Assembly: GCF_024713945.1 (NCBI RefSeq)
Contig: NC_134678.1
Coordinates: 7,192,001 to 7,256,000 of the forward strand
DNA from: Dermatophagoides farinae
Taxonomy: Eukaryota > Arthropoda > Arachnida > Sarcoptiformes > Pyroglyphidae
DNA: 64,000 bases
Direction: 5' to 3'
Both the position numbers and the translations under genes were made by a program. Of the stretch, positions 38,746-50,735 are shown piece by piece; the first letter of the stretch is position 1, and each line of letters starts with the position of its first letter. Below the pieces are notes generated by a model. That model was not told the origin of the DNA, made no database searches, and saw only the letters and a program-made list of their open reading frames with translations.

Positions 38746-39640
38746 GTGATAGTTTGTTTTGTACTTCTTCAGAGGTATCTTAGATATTTTTTTTCTTCTC
38801 TTTGTGATAACCAAGAATGAATTGGATGTTTTTATTTCCCTATATTTTTTCTCAATTCTCTTTCATTATTATTGTTGATTGTTGATGATGATATATTTAT
38901 GTTCATTATCGATTGATCAATAATCTATAGATTTGATCGTTTTTTCCTCCCCACCTATTTTTACAATTATTAGGTCATTATTAGTATGATAATGAAGACA
39001 ATTCTTGGTGAATTTAATGGCTATAGAATATAATCAAGATTTTGATCTACGTCATTTGAATCATGTTTTTTTTTTCTTCATTACATCTATAGATAGATTC
39101 ATTCGCTGATGATGATTAGCATCATCATCAGAGAATGTCCAACTATAAATGAATATATATGAAAAGAGCTAAAAAAAAAGCAAAAACAAAAAATAATTTC
39201 TCTCATGAGAATTGATATTTTTTTCTTCTTCTTCTTCTTCAGAGATCGGATATAATTATTATATGACCGTTCTGATGAAAATTCGAATGCATCTGGAAAT
39301 CTTTTTTTTTTTTTTTTTTTGTTAGTTTCAACAAGAATTAATCAGCTGATTGAGAAGAACAAGCTATTAATAATTTTCCATACTAATCAAGTAATCATTT
39401 TTTTCTGGTTTTTTTTAGTCTATAATAAATTGCCATGCCCGAAAACATTGTTGTTCAAAAAAAATCAAACCTTTGTTTCAATGGAGAAAAAGAAATTTCA
39501 ACAAAAAATCAAAATCAAAATCAATAATATCTATCCATCCATCAATGATTAATCAATCAATGAAAATCGAGCTTCGTAGTAGAAGAATCGAATTGTAAAA
39601 CTATACATATCGAAATATAGGTGATTTATAATAATTTCAA
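37190..39640. other. intergenic region upstream of the 5-HT1-like receptor
   Basis: No coding exon is recognised. It includes a (GA)n tract at 38710-38742, long A/T runs and T18-type runs near 39303. The receptor promoter and any 5' untranslated exon should lie here but cannot be placed by eye. Confidence 0.55.
38710..38742. repeat. (AG)n microsatellite
   Basis: AG tract of about 33 bp about 0.9 kb upstream of the receptor start codon. Confidence 0.95.
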
Positions 39641-42600
39641 ATGTTTAATGATTTTATATCATCATCTGAAGAATATCACCATCATCATCAGACAACTACA
39701 ACAATATGGCAATCATCTTCATCATCATCATCACCGGATAATTCCATTATCAATGATCCATTATTTAATCTAATTCTCAAAAATATTGGACATAATCGAC
39801 AACAACAACAACAAAATGATACAAATGGTCAATCGAATGAAATATCATCATCATTTTATAATGTTGATGTTACATCTATGATGAATGACAATGATGATGA
39901 TGATGATGATCAAACAATGAACATTGCAATATTGATTACACTTTCAGTTATATTAGTCTGTTTGATATTGGCTACAATAATAGGTATGTGTGTGTATCGA
40001 TGAATATAAATGCCAAAAACCAAAAACTAAAATAAATTTCATAATGACACCTAGGAAATGTATTTGTCATATCTGCCGTAATATTGGAACGATCATTACG
40101 TTCTGTGGGAAATTATCTAGTCGTTTCATTGGCCATTACAGATTTATTGGTCGCATGTCTTGTTATGCCAATTGGTGCCATTTATGAGGTGACCGGTGAA
40201 TGGCGTATGGGCATTAAATTATGTGAATTATGGACATTTATCGATGTACTTTGCTGTACAACAAGGTATTTGTATATATAGACTATATTAAATAACAATT
40301 GATGGATTTTTATATTTATGATATAATATGTCTTTCTTCTAGTATATTCCATTTATTGGCAATTTCATGTGATCGTTTATGGGCCGTTACAACCGTTGAT
40401 TATATACATCGACGTAAAGCAAAACATGTTTGTGCTGGCATCACAATTATTTGGCTATTCTCTGCACTAATATCATTTGGTCCAATGCTTGGTTGGAAAG
40501 ATAATGAATTTGAACAAAGAATTGTTGAACGTAAAGAATGTATGATTTCGCAGGATATTTCATATCAAATATTTGCCACAATATCATCATTTTATGCTCC
40601 ATCAATTTTATTATTATTACAATATTATAGGTATGTATATATATGCGTTTAATCTATGATGATGATAATAATATTTTCCTAAGAATTTCATAAATAACAT
40701 TAACAAAAAAAAAACTTTGCAAAAACAATTTAGCTTCCGATAAATAAAATGTTCACTATGAAAGTCATAAAACCATCATCATCATCATCATCATCAGAAA
40801 CCGAAAGCCAATAGTAAAGAAAAGAATTTCGAATGGAAAACAAAAACAAATATAACATTCTATAATCAATTCTTATTGCATCATTAAACTTGGTGAATGT
40901 AATTAATTATTAATCCAATCGAGAAACAAAAATTGAGAATGAAGAATAGAAAAAAAAAATCTTTTCTTTCTCACGAATTTATTTTGTACTCGAATAAGTG
41001 AGATAGATGGCCGCTTGTATTATTGCTAACACAGATACCGATGAAACAAAAAAAAAGTCGATAAATTTTTATTTCATTGGAAAACATTTTTCTCTTTTGT
41101 TTTTTCTTCATTGCTAATAGATTTTTTTTTTTTACTGATGAATGCTTTTGTGGTAAATTGAAATCCAATCATCATTTTCTAGATACCTATAGGTTTTTTT
41201 TCCCTGTCTCTCACTTCAGTTTTACATTTGGATCAATTTATCTTGTTTGAAACAAAAAGACCCGGATGATATAGCCTAGAGGGCATAAGTGTTTGAGTGT
41301 GTGTGTGATAAAATCTTTGCATCGTGAAATTCCATTAGTGTAAATAAATGTCATCTGTATTTGGATGTGGTTAATAATGAAATGGACATATAATTAATTA
41401 ATATAAATGTGTCGTAGAAGCTGCTAATAAATTAATGTGATACTTAATAATCATCAAGAATTCTAATTCTTTTTTGTTTTGTTTATTCTTTGACTTTATT
41501 CTGACATATATTAAATAAAGAATATATCAAGTGGCTAAAGCACGTTTAAAATTAAAAAAACAACGCTATCAACATCGTATACGAAGACGACCATCATTTT
41601 ATCGTACACGTAAAGAATCCGAATTGAAAGAATTTCCACGTGTCACACATCGGATATCGATAAATGCGAATGAAGAATTTTTTAGTACATCGACTGCCAT
41701 CATAAATCAACCACCACCATCATCATCCATATCAACGGGTGTTTATTCATCATCAACAACAACAAATACAGATTATACAACCAATACAACAACGACAAAT
41801 ACGACAACCAATACAACATCATTATCAAATGATCGTACATCATCAATTATTTCGATTAGTCCACCGGTTTTCGCTACACTTAAACCACCACCACCACCAC
41901 CACCACTACCACAAACACCGGAACCGAATCCAATTGTATCGACATCAAAACGTTTTTCTATCGTACAATTTTTTCATCCACAACCTGTCGAACAACAATT
42001 CGATGATGATGATGGTTACGAAGAAGACGATGAAATTAATGATAATGGTGATGGTGGAAAATTTTCCATGAAACATTTCGATGATTATTGTGACAATAAT
42101 GATTTACGATCAAATGAAACATCCATTGATGATGAATCAACAATTATTGTTGGTGCAGAAAGAACATCGAATATTATCGTTTATGTTGATGATTATGGTT
42201 CAACAATATGTAGTAGCTGTGATCCAACAGAAAATTGTAGCAGTGGTGGTGGTGGTAATGGTATTTCCTATTATCATCATTTAGATGGCCAAAATTGTCA
42301 TTTCAGTGGTATTGGTGGTGGTGGTGGTACTGCTGCAACTGCAATCATAACCACCACGGATCAAATCGATGAAGATGATGAAGAATTTGTTGTTGTTGAA
42401 AATCCTTTCGATACTGAAATTGCTGTCACTATCGATGACCATGATGTTGATTTAAATACTAAAAATCGAATGGAATCATCACAAACACCACCACCACCAC
42501 CAATAATGATCAATGAAGAATTATCAATAGAAAAGCCAAATTTATCCGAAAGTCCGTTGGATAATTCGGACAAATCAGAATTACGAAAAATCAGTGTTCA

Positions 42601-43260
42601 TTTAGTTCCACCAATTTCTACGAAGGAAATTGAAAATCCACCACCAACAACTACTGAACATTTGAACAATCAACAACAACGACAACAACAACATGATCAT
42701 CATCATCATCATCGACATAAACATTCAACATCGAAAAAACATAAACGACGAAGAATTAAAAAATTGAAATTTAAAAATAAAATTCTTCGTTTCGATAACA
42801 ACAACAATAATAATAATAATAATGCTGCTGGTGGTGGTGGTAATAACCAACAACAGAATCAACAAGAAAGTAAAGCTGCTAAAACATTGACAATAATAAC
42901 TGGTAAGTGGTGTTCATTTTTTTTTTTTTTTTTTTGACCAATTTGATTTGTAAAAATTTTTTTTTCTTTGTTGACACATTCAACCAGGTGTATTCATAAT
43001 TTGTTGGCTACCATTTTTTGTTATCGCATTAGTAATGCCATTATGTGGTAGTAATTGTTATATAAATAAATATCTATTTGATTTTTTCATCTGGCTTGGT
43101 TGGGCAAATTCAACATTGAATCCATTTCTATATACAATCTTCAGGTATGTGGATCCAGAATTTTCATTTTGATGATTTTTACGTTTTCACTTATTTTACT
43201 CATTTCAGTCCAGATTTTCGAAATGCATTCAAAAAACTTTCAAAACGAATCAAAGGATAA
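39641..43260 (+). CDS. biogenic amine GPCR, 5-HT1-like
   Basis: Six exons, 39641-39983, 40055-40265, 40343-40630, 41521-42902, 42988-43144 and 43209-43260, join to 810 residues. The N-terminal tail is about 90 residues, rich in His/Gln/Asp, with an NDT glycosylation sequon. TM1-TM7 are all present. TM2 has NYLVVSLAITDLLVACLVMP with D2.50. TM3 has CELWTFIDVLCCT with the amine-binding D3.32. TM5 has FYAPS, with A5.42, T5.43 and S5.46. TM6 follows ESKAAKTLTIITG with CWLPFF. TM7 has NSTLNPFLY. The DVLCCT, VGNYL and AAKTLxIITG strings fit arthropod 5-HT1 receptors best; other amine receptors are possible. Oddities are DRL in place of DRY, W at 7.43, and a third intracellular loop of about 450 residues full of poly-N, -Q, -H and -P. 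The C-terminal tail is very short. Confidence 0.88.
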
Positions 43261-43526
43261 ACAAAAAAAAAAAAATTTCGCAGCAACAAGCTGTCTTTGG
43301 TTGTGATATATTCAAAATCATCTTATTCTCATCCACATAGCACACACATATCCATCTATTTTCACAGTTTGATTGTGATATTGGGAATTTTTTTTTTTTT
43401 TTTTTGATTAAAAAATGTTTTGATTTAAAATTTCTTTATTTTTTCAATGAATGAATAAATTCATTATTTTCGATTGATTCGAACGAAAAATAAAAGCCAA
43501 TAGAAACAATTCTGTATGTATATATT

Positions 43527-44416
43527 TTAGATTTTTTGGAAAGCAGCCACATCTACTGATTGTACAAAATCTTCGAATTCTGCAATTTTTTCGGACAATT
43601 CTTCGATGCTCACTATGAATTTGAAAAATAAACAAAATATATTTATTTATATATATTAGACACATTAACATTGCTGATAATAATCATTAAAAATACCTTT
43701 ATCATCTTCAACAACGCATACAATTTGTAATTTTTTAATACCATATGCTAATGGTACCAATTTCGATGCACCCCATTTAAGGCCATCCATTTCAATGGAA
43801 CGTACATTTTGTTCCATAGCTTTCATATCGGTTTCATCATCCCATGGTTTTACATCCAATACAACGTTCGATTTGGCGATTGTTCCTGGTTCTGTTTAAA
43901 ATCAGATGATTCAGTTTTAATTTTAAAATTACAAAGCAAAAAAAAAATATCTAATTACACCCATACTTTTAGCTTTCTTTTCAGCATAAGCTTTAAGACG
44001 TTCTTCACGAGCTTTTTCAGCTTCCTCATCTGGTTCTTCATCTGAACCAAAAAGATCGATATCATCATCATCATCTTTAGCGGCCGGTTTGCCACCACCA
44101 GCAGAAACGCCATAATCTTGTAATGATTTTTTCAAACCAGGAAGTTTATTCTTTTCTGATTGATAGCTTTTAATGTGTGTATACCATCGAGATGCGTGTT
44201 CATATTTAGCGGATACACTTTTCAATGCTTCATACAAAATAATATCCGATTGTGTTGGTATATAACTGAAATAACAATATCGAATGATGATCAATGAATT
44301 AGGAATGAAACACGGCAACAATACACTTACCCTTCGATGTAACTACGTGTAGCCAGATATTCATCAAGCTTTTTCAAACCTTGATCGGAATTAATATCTC
44401 CACCGATGTTAAGCAT
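43527..44416 (-). CDS. eEF1beta: translation elongation factor eEF1B beta (guanine nucleotide exchange subunit)
   Basis: Four minus-strand exons, 44331-44416, 43967-44265, 43697-43891 and 43527-43612, join to 221 residues, the usual length. The N-terminal GST-C-like helical region ([14 protein letters not shown]..., ILYEALKS) is followed by an acidic linker with [20 protein letters not shown], the conserved DDxDLFGSD CK2 motif. The catalytic exchange domain follows ([40 protein letters not shown]) and ends [10 protein letters not shown]. It reloads eEF1A with GTP during translation elongation. A pyrimidine tract at about 44510-44522 on the minus strand may be a TOP-type start. The 3' end faces the 5-HT1-like receptor, 267 bp between stops. 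Minus-strand AATAAA lies at 43435-43440. Confidence 0.96.
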
Positions 44417-45394
44417 TTTTATTTTTGATTGTTTTGTTGAATGAAAATAAATAATTTTAGAAAAAAAATGATGATTTTTCTTTAGCTTTTTACAAGCTTG
44501 TCGATGGATGGAAAAGAAGAAATTCACGATTGTACAAAAAAAAAAAAAGACACGTGTAACGAAACAAATGAGCCGCACACACATAAAGACACACTGTGAT
44601 ATGTCGCGACCGGCGGTGTGGTTTTTAATCTGCAGAACATCATCGAAAACTCAATAAAAATTTTCCCGCATTTCCGAAAGATGGCACCAGTGCCGTAAAA
44701 AGAGGAATTTTTTTAATTTTATTGCAACAATAAAATTACTGAAAACAAAAAAACAAAAAACAAAAAAAAAAAATTTCTTTTCAATCATCTGAAAACTTTT
44801 CATTTTATTGCTTCCGATTTGGAAATCCCCGATTGAAGAAGAAGAAGAAGAAGAAGAAAATGAAAAACGAAACGAAATTCTTTTCTTCATTCATCGTTAA
44901 CAACAACAACAAGTGAAACCACATGAAAAAAAATGAGATTATCACACTTACCACTATCACCCCAAACAATATGAAATTGATGTTTATGATGATGATGATG
45001 ATGATGGTTGACCATGGCGAGTTGTATGATGATAAGTTGTACTTAAAAAAAATGTTAATGAATGAATTATTGCAATAATGAAAAAAGAGAGGAGAGATTC
45101 GTATAGTAAAATGAAGAATCAACCTTCAATGACTACCTATGAAGTGATCATCATATTGAATGAATTTCAAGTGTTTACTTCGTGTGTCATTATTTTAAAT
45201 CAAATTATAAATCTTTACAACACCATCATTCAGCGGCGATGGGGTTTTTTCATATATCATTCGTCGTCGCTGTTATCGTCGATAAAAGAACGAAAATAAA
45301 ACATCAAAACAATTCGCGTTCGATTGTGAAAGAAAAAAAAATCAATTTGAAAATAAAACATTTTTACCGATAATGATATTTTGCTGCTAACAAA
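44417..45394. other. divergent promoter region, eEF1B-beta / i-type lysozyme-like gene
   Basis: This 978-bp spacer lies between the two divergent start codons. It holds a pyrimidine-rich stretch (44510-44522, minus) near the likely eEF1B start, a GC-rich patch with TCGCGA around 44603-44625, an AGATGGCACCAG motif at 44679-44690 and (GAA)n/(ATG)n arrays. No coding exon is seen. Confidence 0.5.
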
Positions 45395-48329
45395 ATGGAA
45401 TTGATCATGAAAAGTAAGAATATTCTTTTTTGATTTTTTTTTTAAATTTTTTATATAGTTTTACAGATTATTCTTTATGCAATTATTCTATGGATAAATG
45501 TTTCGCGATCATTGGAACCGGATCGCCATTGTTTAGATTGTATTTGTCATGCATCCACTGGTTGTAAACGAAATATTCAATGCCATAATAGCGGCAATGG
45601 ACAATATTATTGTGGTCCATATCAAATATCGTGGGCATATTGGGCTGATTCCGGTAAACCTGGTGATGCTGGTTTTGCAAATGATTTTGAACAATGTTTA
45701 GTGAAAAAATCCTGTTCCGAAGCTGCTGTTCGTGGTTATATGAAAAAATATGCTAATGATTGTAATGGTGATGGTCATGTTGATTGTTTTGATTATGCTG
45801 CCATACACAAGGTCAGTGTCGTTGTGTGTTTATTGCAATTTGTTTTTTTTGTTTATTTCATTACATTTCTTATATTTCAATGTTAATCATATGATGATGA
45901 TGATGATGAATGATGATAGAAATGTGTGAAATTCATTAACAACAAATTGGCAGGAATAATTTTTTTTTGTTTTAAATTATACATTCATTTCGAATAATAA
46001 TTATTCATTTATTCATTCATTAGGTTGGACCTTCTGGATCATGTCAACCATCTTGGCTAATTAATAGTAAATATTGGATTGAATTTCAACAATGCTATTC
46101 ACAATCACCATCATCATCGACAGCTTCATCATTCAGGGACAATTCAAATTTACCATCAAATACAAGTATGATTACTAAACACACTAAACTATAATTTAAT
46201 TGAATATTATTATTTTTTTTTGGTAAAAGTGATTGAAGTACCTAGAAATAAACCATTATTACCATTTTTACCACCATTACCGCCACCATTAATATTGCCT
46301 CCGGTACATGCTAGGGCATCTGCATCGGTTCCCGGAGCATCAGCTACAGCATCAGCCGCTGCTGGTTTCGATTCAAACACTGGTAATCCATTGACATTTG
46401 TGTCAAGTTCAACTGGAAATGGTAATAACGATGAAATCAGTATTGAAACATTTCCACCGTTACCAGCTTTACCTGGACGATTTGGACCATCAAATCGACC
46501 GAATCAGATTCCGGTAATTTTTTTTAAACTTTGAATCCTGATCATTATCACATTTCCATTGTTCACACAGCCAATTCCAGGTGTATTAGTCAATAAACCT
46601 CAACCATCAACTCCGGTTCTAGTGTCATCCGTCAATTTCGATCGAATGAAACCAATTAGATTTGATTTACCAGAAACAAGAAATCCATTATCGTCATCGT
46701 CTACTGAACGGGAAGATCATGATTCTCCGATAATAAATTCAGTTTCAAATGTTGAAGAACAACCTGAAGAAATTGTTGCTACTGTAACCAATGAAGAAAT
46801 TTCTTATAATTGTCTTCAATGTTTATGTTATGCAAGTAGTAAATGTGATGTAAACAAAGGATGTGAAGGTGCTTATTGTGGGCCATATTTATTAAGTTGG
46901 GGATATTGGGCCGATGGCGGAAAACCGGAAAATGAATACGCTACCTGTTCAAAACAGAAATCTTGTTCTGAAAATGCCATTCAAGGTTATATGGCTAAAT
47001 GGAAACGTGATTGTAATCATGATGGAAAGATTGATTGTATCGACTTTGCATTAATACATAAACTTGGACCACATGGATGTGAAAAAATTCAAGCATTGAA
47101 ATCAACTGATTACTGGAATCAATTTAGTCAATGCTTCAATCTTCCAAGTGAAAATGAAAACAAACCAGTACGATGTAAGGATAAAATTGTTAAATTTTTT
47201 TTTTTTTGGTTTAATTTCTCATACATTTTTCATTTTTTCTAATAGCTACCGGACCAGTACTTGTTGAAATACCTAAACCACAACCGATAATATCTACTCG
47301 TTCTAGTGAACCATTTATCGGTCCAATACCGAATAATCCAAATGAAGATGAATCGAATAATTATGAAACACAGCCACAACCTAGAGGCGTAGTGATTCGA
47401 GTGAATAATCGTGATTTAATCAATACAAACAACAATAATAATAATTTACGAGCACCACCAACAAGATCAAGGCTACCTACACGAATCGATTTAGGTACGT
47501 TGAACACATCACAACCGATTATCATTCGTATTAAACCACCAACAAATTCGAATGATCCACGAAGAATAAATATTCCTGAAACAAGACCACCACCACCACC
47601 ACCACGTCCATCGTCACTACAACCGAAACCTATTGAAATAATTGAAGAACAACCACCAACCATTATTGAACCATCAAGGCGGCCAATCATTCATGAAAAT
47701 GATGATTTTTTTAGCCAACCAAGACCTTTTGATCAACCATCATCAAGAAATGAAGAGCCAAATGTTTCAGAAATTCGAAGACAGCCCCCATTATCACCCA
47801 AACCATCACCACCACCACCGCCACCATCATCACCATCAAGACCGAAGCCACCTGTAAGACAAAATGCAACAAAAGACAGTCTAGTTACACTTGAATGTTT
47901 AGAATGTATTTGTTATGTAAGAAATTATTTATTCGGAAAAAAAACAATTACAAATTAAAACATTCTTTATTAATCTAGGCATCAAGTAAATGTAATCCAT
48001 CCATTGGATGTCGATCTGAAGGAACCGGTAAATATGTCTGTGGATCATATCAAGTTGATTGGGAATATTGGATGGAAGCTGGTAAACCGGGCAATCGTGC
48101 CGATCTATCAAATGTGGAAAATTTTCAAATGTGTATGAACAATCGTGAATGTGCCGATAAAACTGTTACTGAATATTTAAAACGTTTCCGTAAAGATTGT
48201 AATGAAGATGGTCATATTGATTGTAATGATTTGGCTGCATTACATATTGGTGGTCCAAAACATTGTGGTGCACAATGGTATCTAGATTCAAAATATTATT
48301 CTGATTTTCGTGAATGTTTTGATTTTTGA
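45395..48329 (+). CDS. secreted three-domain i-type lysozyme/destabilase-like protein
   Basis: Seven exons, 45395-45413, 45459-45811, 46024-46165, 46230-46513, 46571-47174, 47246-47916 and 47979-48329, join to 807 residues. A signal peptide opens it (MELIMKILQIILYAIILW). Three destabilase/i-type lysozyme domains follow at about residues 31-149, 347-454 and 685-804, each with CLxCxCxAS, CGxY...W.YW...GKP, CxExxxxxYMxxxxxDCNxDGxxDCxDxA and a final Cys pair. Two long Pro/Ser/Thr/Asn-rich linkers, about 200 and 230 residues, separate them. Family enzymes cleave peptidoglycan or isopeptide bonds. The Glu of the active mollusc ExSGC motif and the Asp before CG are absent in all three domains, so muramidase activity is doubtful. 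A structural, binding or isopeptidase role is possible. Confidence 0.88.
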
Positions 48330-48462
48330 GTTGAAGAAAGAAATTTTTTTTTTGTTTTGTTTTAATGATAATGATAAAATGTATTAATATTATAATTTAC
48401 AACAAAAATGATATTTATATCATGTAAAAAAAACAATATATTATATACAATACAACAATATG

Positions 48463-49290
48463 TCAATGTTCATTGATAAAATAATCAAATTCTGGTGGCA
48501 ATTCCAATTGTTGCTGTTGAACGGCATATTGTTTTAATGATTCATATCGTTGCCGGAAATCATCAATTTCGGATTTTGTTTTTGCAATCAATTCACTTAG
48601 TTGTTCGACCGTTTGTACGACATCAACTTTTACATTTTCAAGATCACCTTTTTGTTCTAGACGTTTATTACGACATGATGCAGCATAGCCACGATTTTTT
48701 AATGTTCGTCGCCGCTGTTTCATTCGTATCATTTCTGATTTGGACATACCGGTCATTTTCAGTTGTCGATTTAATTCACGTACTGTTAATGTAACAAGTA
48801 GATCATCACTAATGATTGGATTCTGGCCATTATTTTGATTATTATACGATTGACAATTTATAGATTGATCACTATTGCTGTTGTTGTTATTGTGATTCGA
48901 TGATTCAGAATCCATATCAGATGCGTTCATTAATGAATTATCGTCTTCTGTGGAATAGGTATCGAATGAATCACAATCAAATGGTTCTTGTTTAATCAAA
49001 GATTTAACTGCTTGTTGAGCTTCGTCGTCGTTGTCTTCAATTTTGATCTGTTTACGGCTATGAATGATTTTCGTTTTATTCTGATCATTCTGGTTACCAT
49101 TTTTAACAATCATAAAAATACGGCCACCACCGATAAAAGTGCTACCATTTTTTCTAGTTTGATGATGATAATTGTTTTTCGGTGACAATAATTTTATGCC
49201 ACTACCTGATGATGAAACATTATCATCATTGTTGTTTTTAGTGGTGGTGGTGGTGATGATGCCGGTTATTTGTTTTCTATTCATTACCAT
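48463..49290 (-). CDS. maf-S: small-Maf-type bZIP transcription factor with long N-terminal extension
   Basis: A single exon of 275 residues. Residues about 161-190 are the Maf extended homology region ([14 protein letters not shown]). Residues 191-212 are the basic region with [24 protein letters not shown] is the small-Maf form, whereas large Mafs have GYAQSC. A leucine-zipper-like coiled coil runs to about 255, and the end LPPEFDYF recalls the Drosophila maf-S tail. Small Mafs dimerise with CNC bZIP factors at MARE/ARE elements in stress and detoxification responses. Usual small Mafs are about 150 residues; here 160 extra N-terminal residues include two sumoylation-type motifs, IKIE (82-85) and IKQE (99-102), an acidic patch after EPFDCDSFD, and poly-N. 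A later start would shorten the extension. Confidence 0.88.
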   Translation of the reverse strand: MVMNRKQITGIITTTTTKNNNDDNVSSSGSGIKLLSPKNNYHHQTRKNGSTFIGGGRIFMIVKNGNQNDQNKTKIIHSRKQIKIEDNDDEAQQAVKSLIKQEPFDCDSFDTYSTEDDNSLMNASDMDSESSNHNNNNSNSDQSINCQSYNNQNNGQNPIISDDLLVTLTVRELNRQLKMTGMSKSEMIRMKQRRRTLKNRGYAASCRNKRLEQKGDLENVKVDVVQTVEQLSELIAKTKSEIDDFRQRYESLKQYAVQQQQLELPPEFDYFINEH

Positions 49291-49858
49291 TTTTCCTGTC
49301 GTATTGTTTGTTCTTTTTGTCGAATAAATTATCTTTTTTTTTCTCGCCAGGTATGAATAGAATGATCATCGGTTTTTTTTTTGTTGATGAATATACAACC
49401 AATGCTTTGTTATTTGTCGTCGCCTGTTTATGGTGAAAGGCGAGAGGAGAGGATAGAACAAAATTCATTATTGTAAATGAAAAAAAAATAATAAAGACAC
49501 CCACCGACGGATGAAGAAAAAAAACAGAAAAATTTTTCTTTTTATTACAAGTTGACTGAAATGTTGATGAAAATGACCATATGGATGTCGATCAGTCTGA
49601 TTTATGATTTAAATGGTCACGTCGTCGTCACAGCTTGTGATCGAGAATCACGATCGATCGAAAAAAATACAAAAAAGAATGGTATGAATGTAAAAAAAAC
49701 AAAAGAAACGAAATGAAAAAATTAATGCAAAGTCATGATCACATCAATCGAAACAACCAAACAAACAAAAACACACAAAGTGTGGTCCTTTTCATATAGT
49801 AGATGACTGAATTTTTTAAAAATCTTGTTTTTATTTTTTTACACCAAAAAAAAAATTC
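49291..49858. other. intergenic region upstream of the small-Maf gene
   Basis: This 568 bp contains the presumed promoter of the minus-strand Maf gene and the 3' flank of the Ly6-type gene, with minus-strand AATAAA at 49829-49834. No further gene is seen. Confidence 0.5.
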
Positions 49859-50387
49859 TTAAATTGAAATAAAAATAATCAAAATAATCAATACTAAAAG
49901 ATGAAAATATCGAGGATTCTTCATGATGATTGATTCGGTATGATTACAGAAATCTTTATCACAGGTACATTGTTCAATACGTGCACCAAAAACATAATCA
50001 ATACGACAACTGAAACCACGTGTAAGATCATCTTCCGGAGCACATAAACGTTTCCATTTCAATACGATACCAGCTGGATTCGTTACGGCTTTCAGCATAC
50101 AATTACGTGGACATTCACGTACCGGTACCAGTACGGATGCAAATTGATTAGCACTACAAACATCATAATTATTATAACAATGTGGCGTCTTACAATAATT
50201 GATATTATATTCACAAATATAACATTTTATTGATTGTCCTACAGTACGATAAATCAATCAATCAATAATTGAATTGAATCGAATTGGATTTATAGAATAA
50301 AAAAAAACAGAAAAATAACTTACCCGGTATTATATAATCCAGTAATATGATTAGAATCAAATGTTTGATGTTCATCACCATCATCAT
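49859..50387 (-). CDS. Ly6/uPAR three-finger GPI-anchored-type protein
   Basis: Two minus-strand exons, 50324-50387 and 49859-50238, join to 147 residues. The start was chosen at the first of a run of Met codons because it opens a signal peptide (NIKHLILIILLDYIIPG). The mature part begins QSIKCYICEYN and contains about 12 cysteines, ending CTCDKDFCNH with the CxxxxxCN close typical of Ly6/three-finger folds. The C-terminal 16 residues are hydrophobic (YFHLLVLIILIIFISI), as in GPI-attachment signals. Arthropod relatives act in septate junctions, trafficking or channel regulation; the role here is unknown. It is divergent from the downstream single-pass membrane protein gene with 348 bp between starts, a stretch that contains two E2F-type sites. 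Confidence 0.82.
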
Positions 50388-50603
50388 CTTTCATTCGAAC
50401 TGAAATTCCGAGTCAGTGTGTTTCTCACCAAATGATTTGGGATTGTGATCAAATGAATGACAGATTAGACCATTTATCATTGGTGACACAGATTTTTTGG
50501 ATCGCAAAAAAAAATATTTTGTCAATTCATCATCATTGTTGTTTGATATTAATATTTCCGTGAATGAATTGACAATAAAATTTCTTCACTACGTATCTTG
50601 TTG

Positions 50604-50613
50604 TTTGGCGGGA
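50604..50613 (+). promoter_or_regulatory. E2F-consensus site
   Basis: TTTGGCGGGA matches the E2F consensus TTTSSCGS and lies 123 bp upstream of the start codon of the single-pass membrane protein gene, in the divergent promoter shared with the Ly6 gene. Confidence 0.45.
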
Positions 50614-50641
50614 GATTTTTAATTTTTTGAAAAACATAATT

Positions 50642-50649
50642 TTTGGCGC
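50642..50649 (+). promoter_or_regulatory. second E2F-consensus site
   Basis: TTTGGCGC followed by TAAA is an exact E2F core, 38 bp after the first site and 87 bp before the start codon. Confidence 0.45.
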
Positions 50650-50735
50650 TAAATTTTTTTTTTTCGTTAATTCAATTAAATCACAAATCATTTATATATG
50701 AATACAAATGGCTATTATACGAATGTTCCACCACG

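Noticed and set aside
43665-43671. Separate small genes on the two sides of the eEF1B introns.
   Set aside because: The pieces join perfectly in phase into one 221-residue eEF1B-beta.
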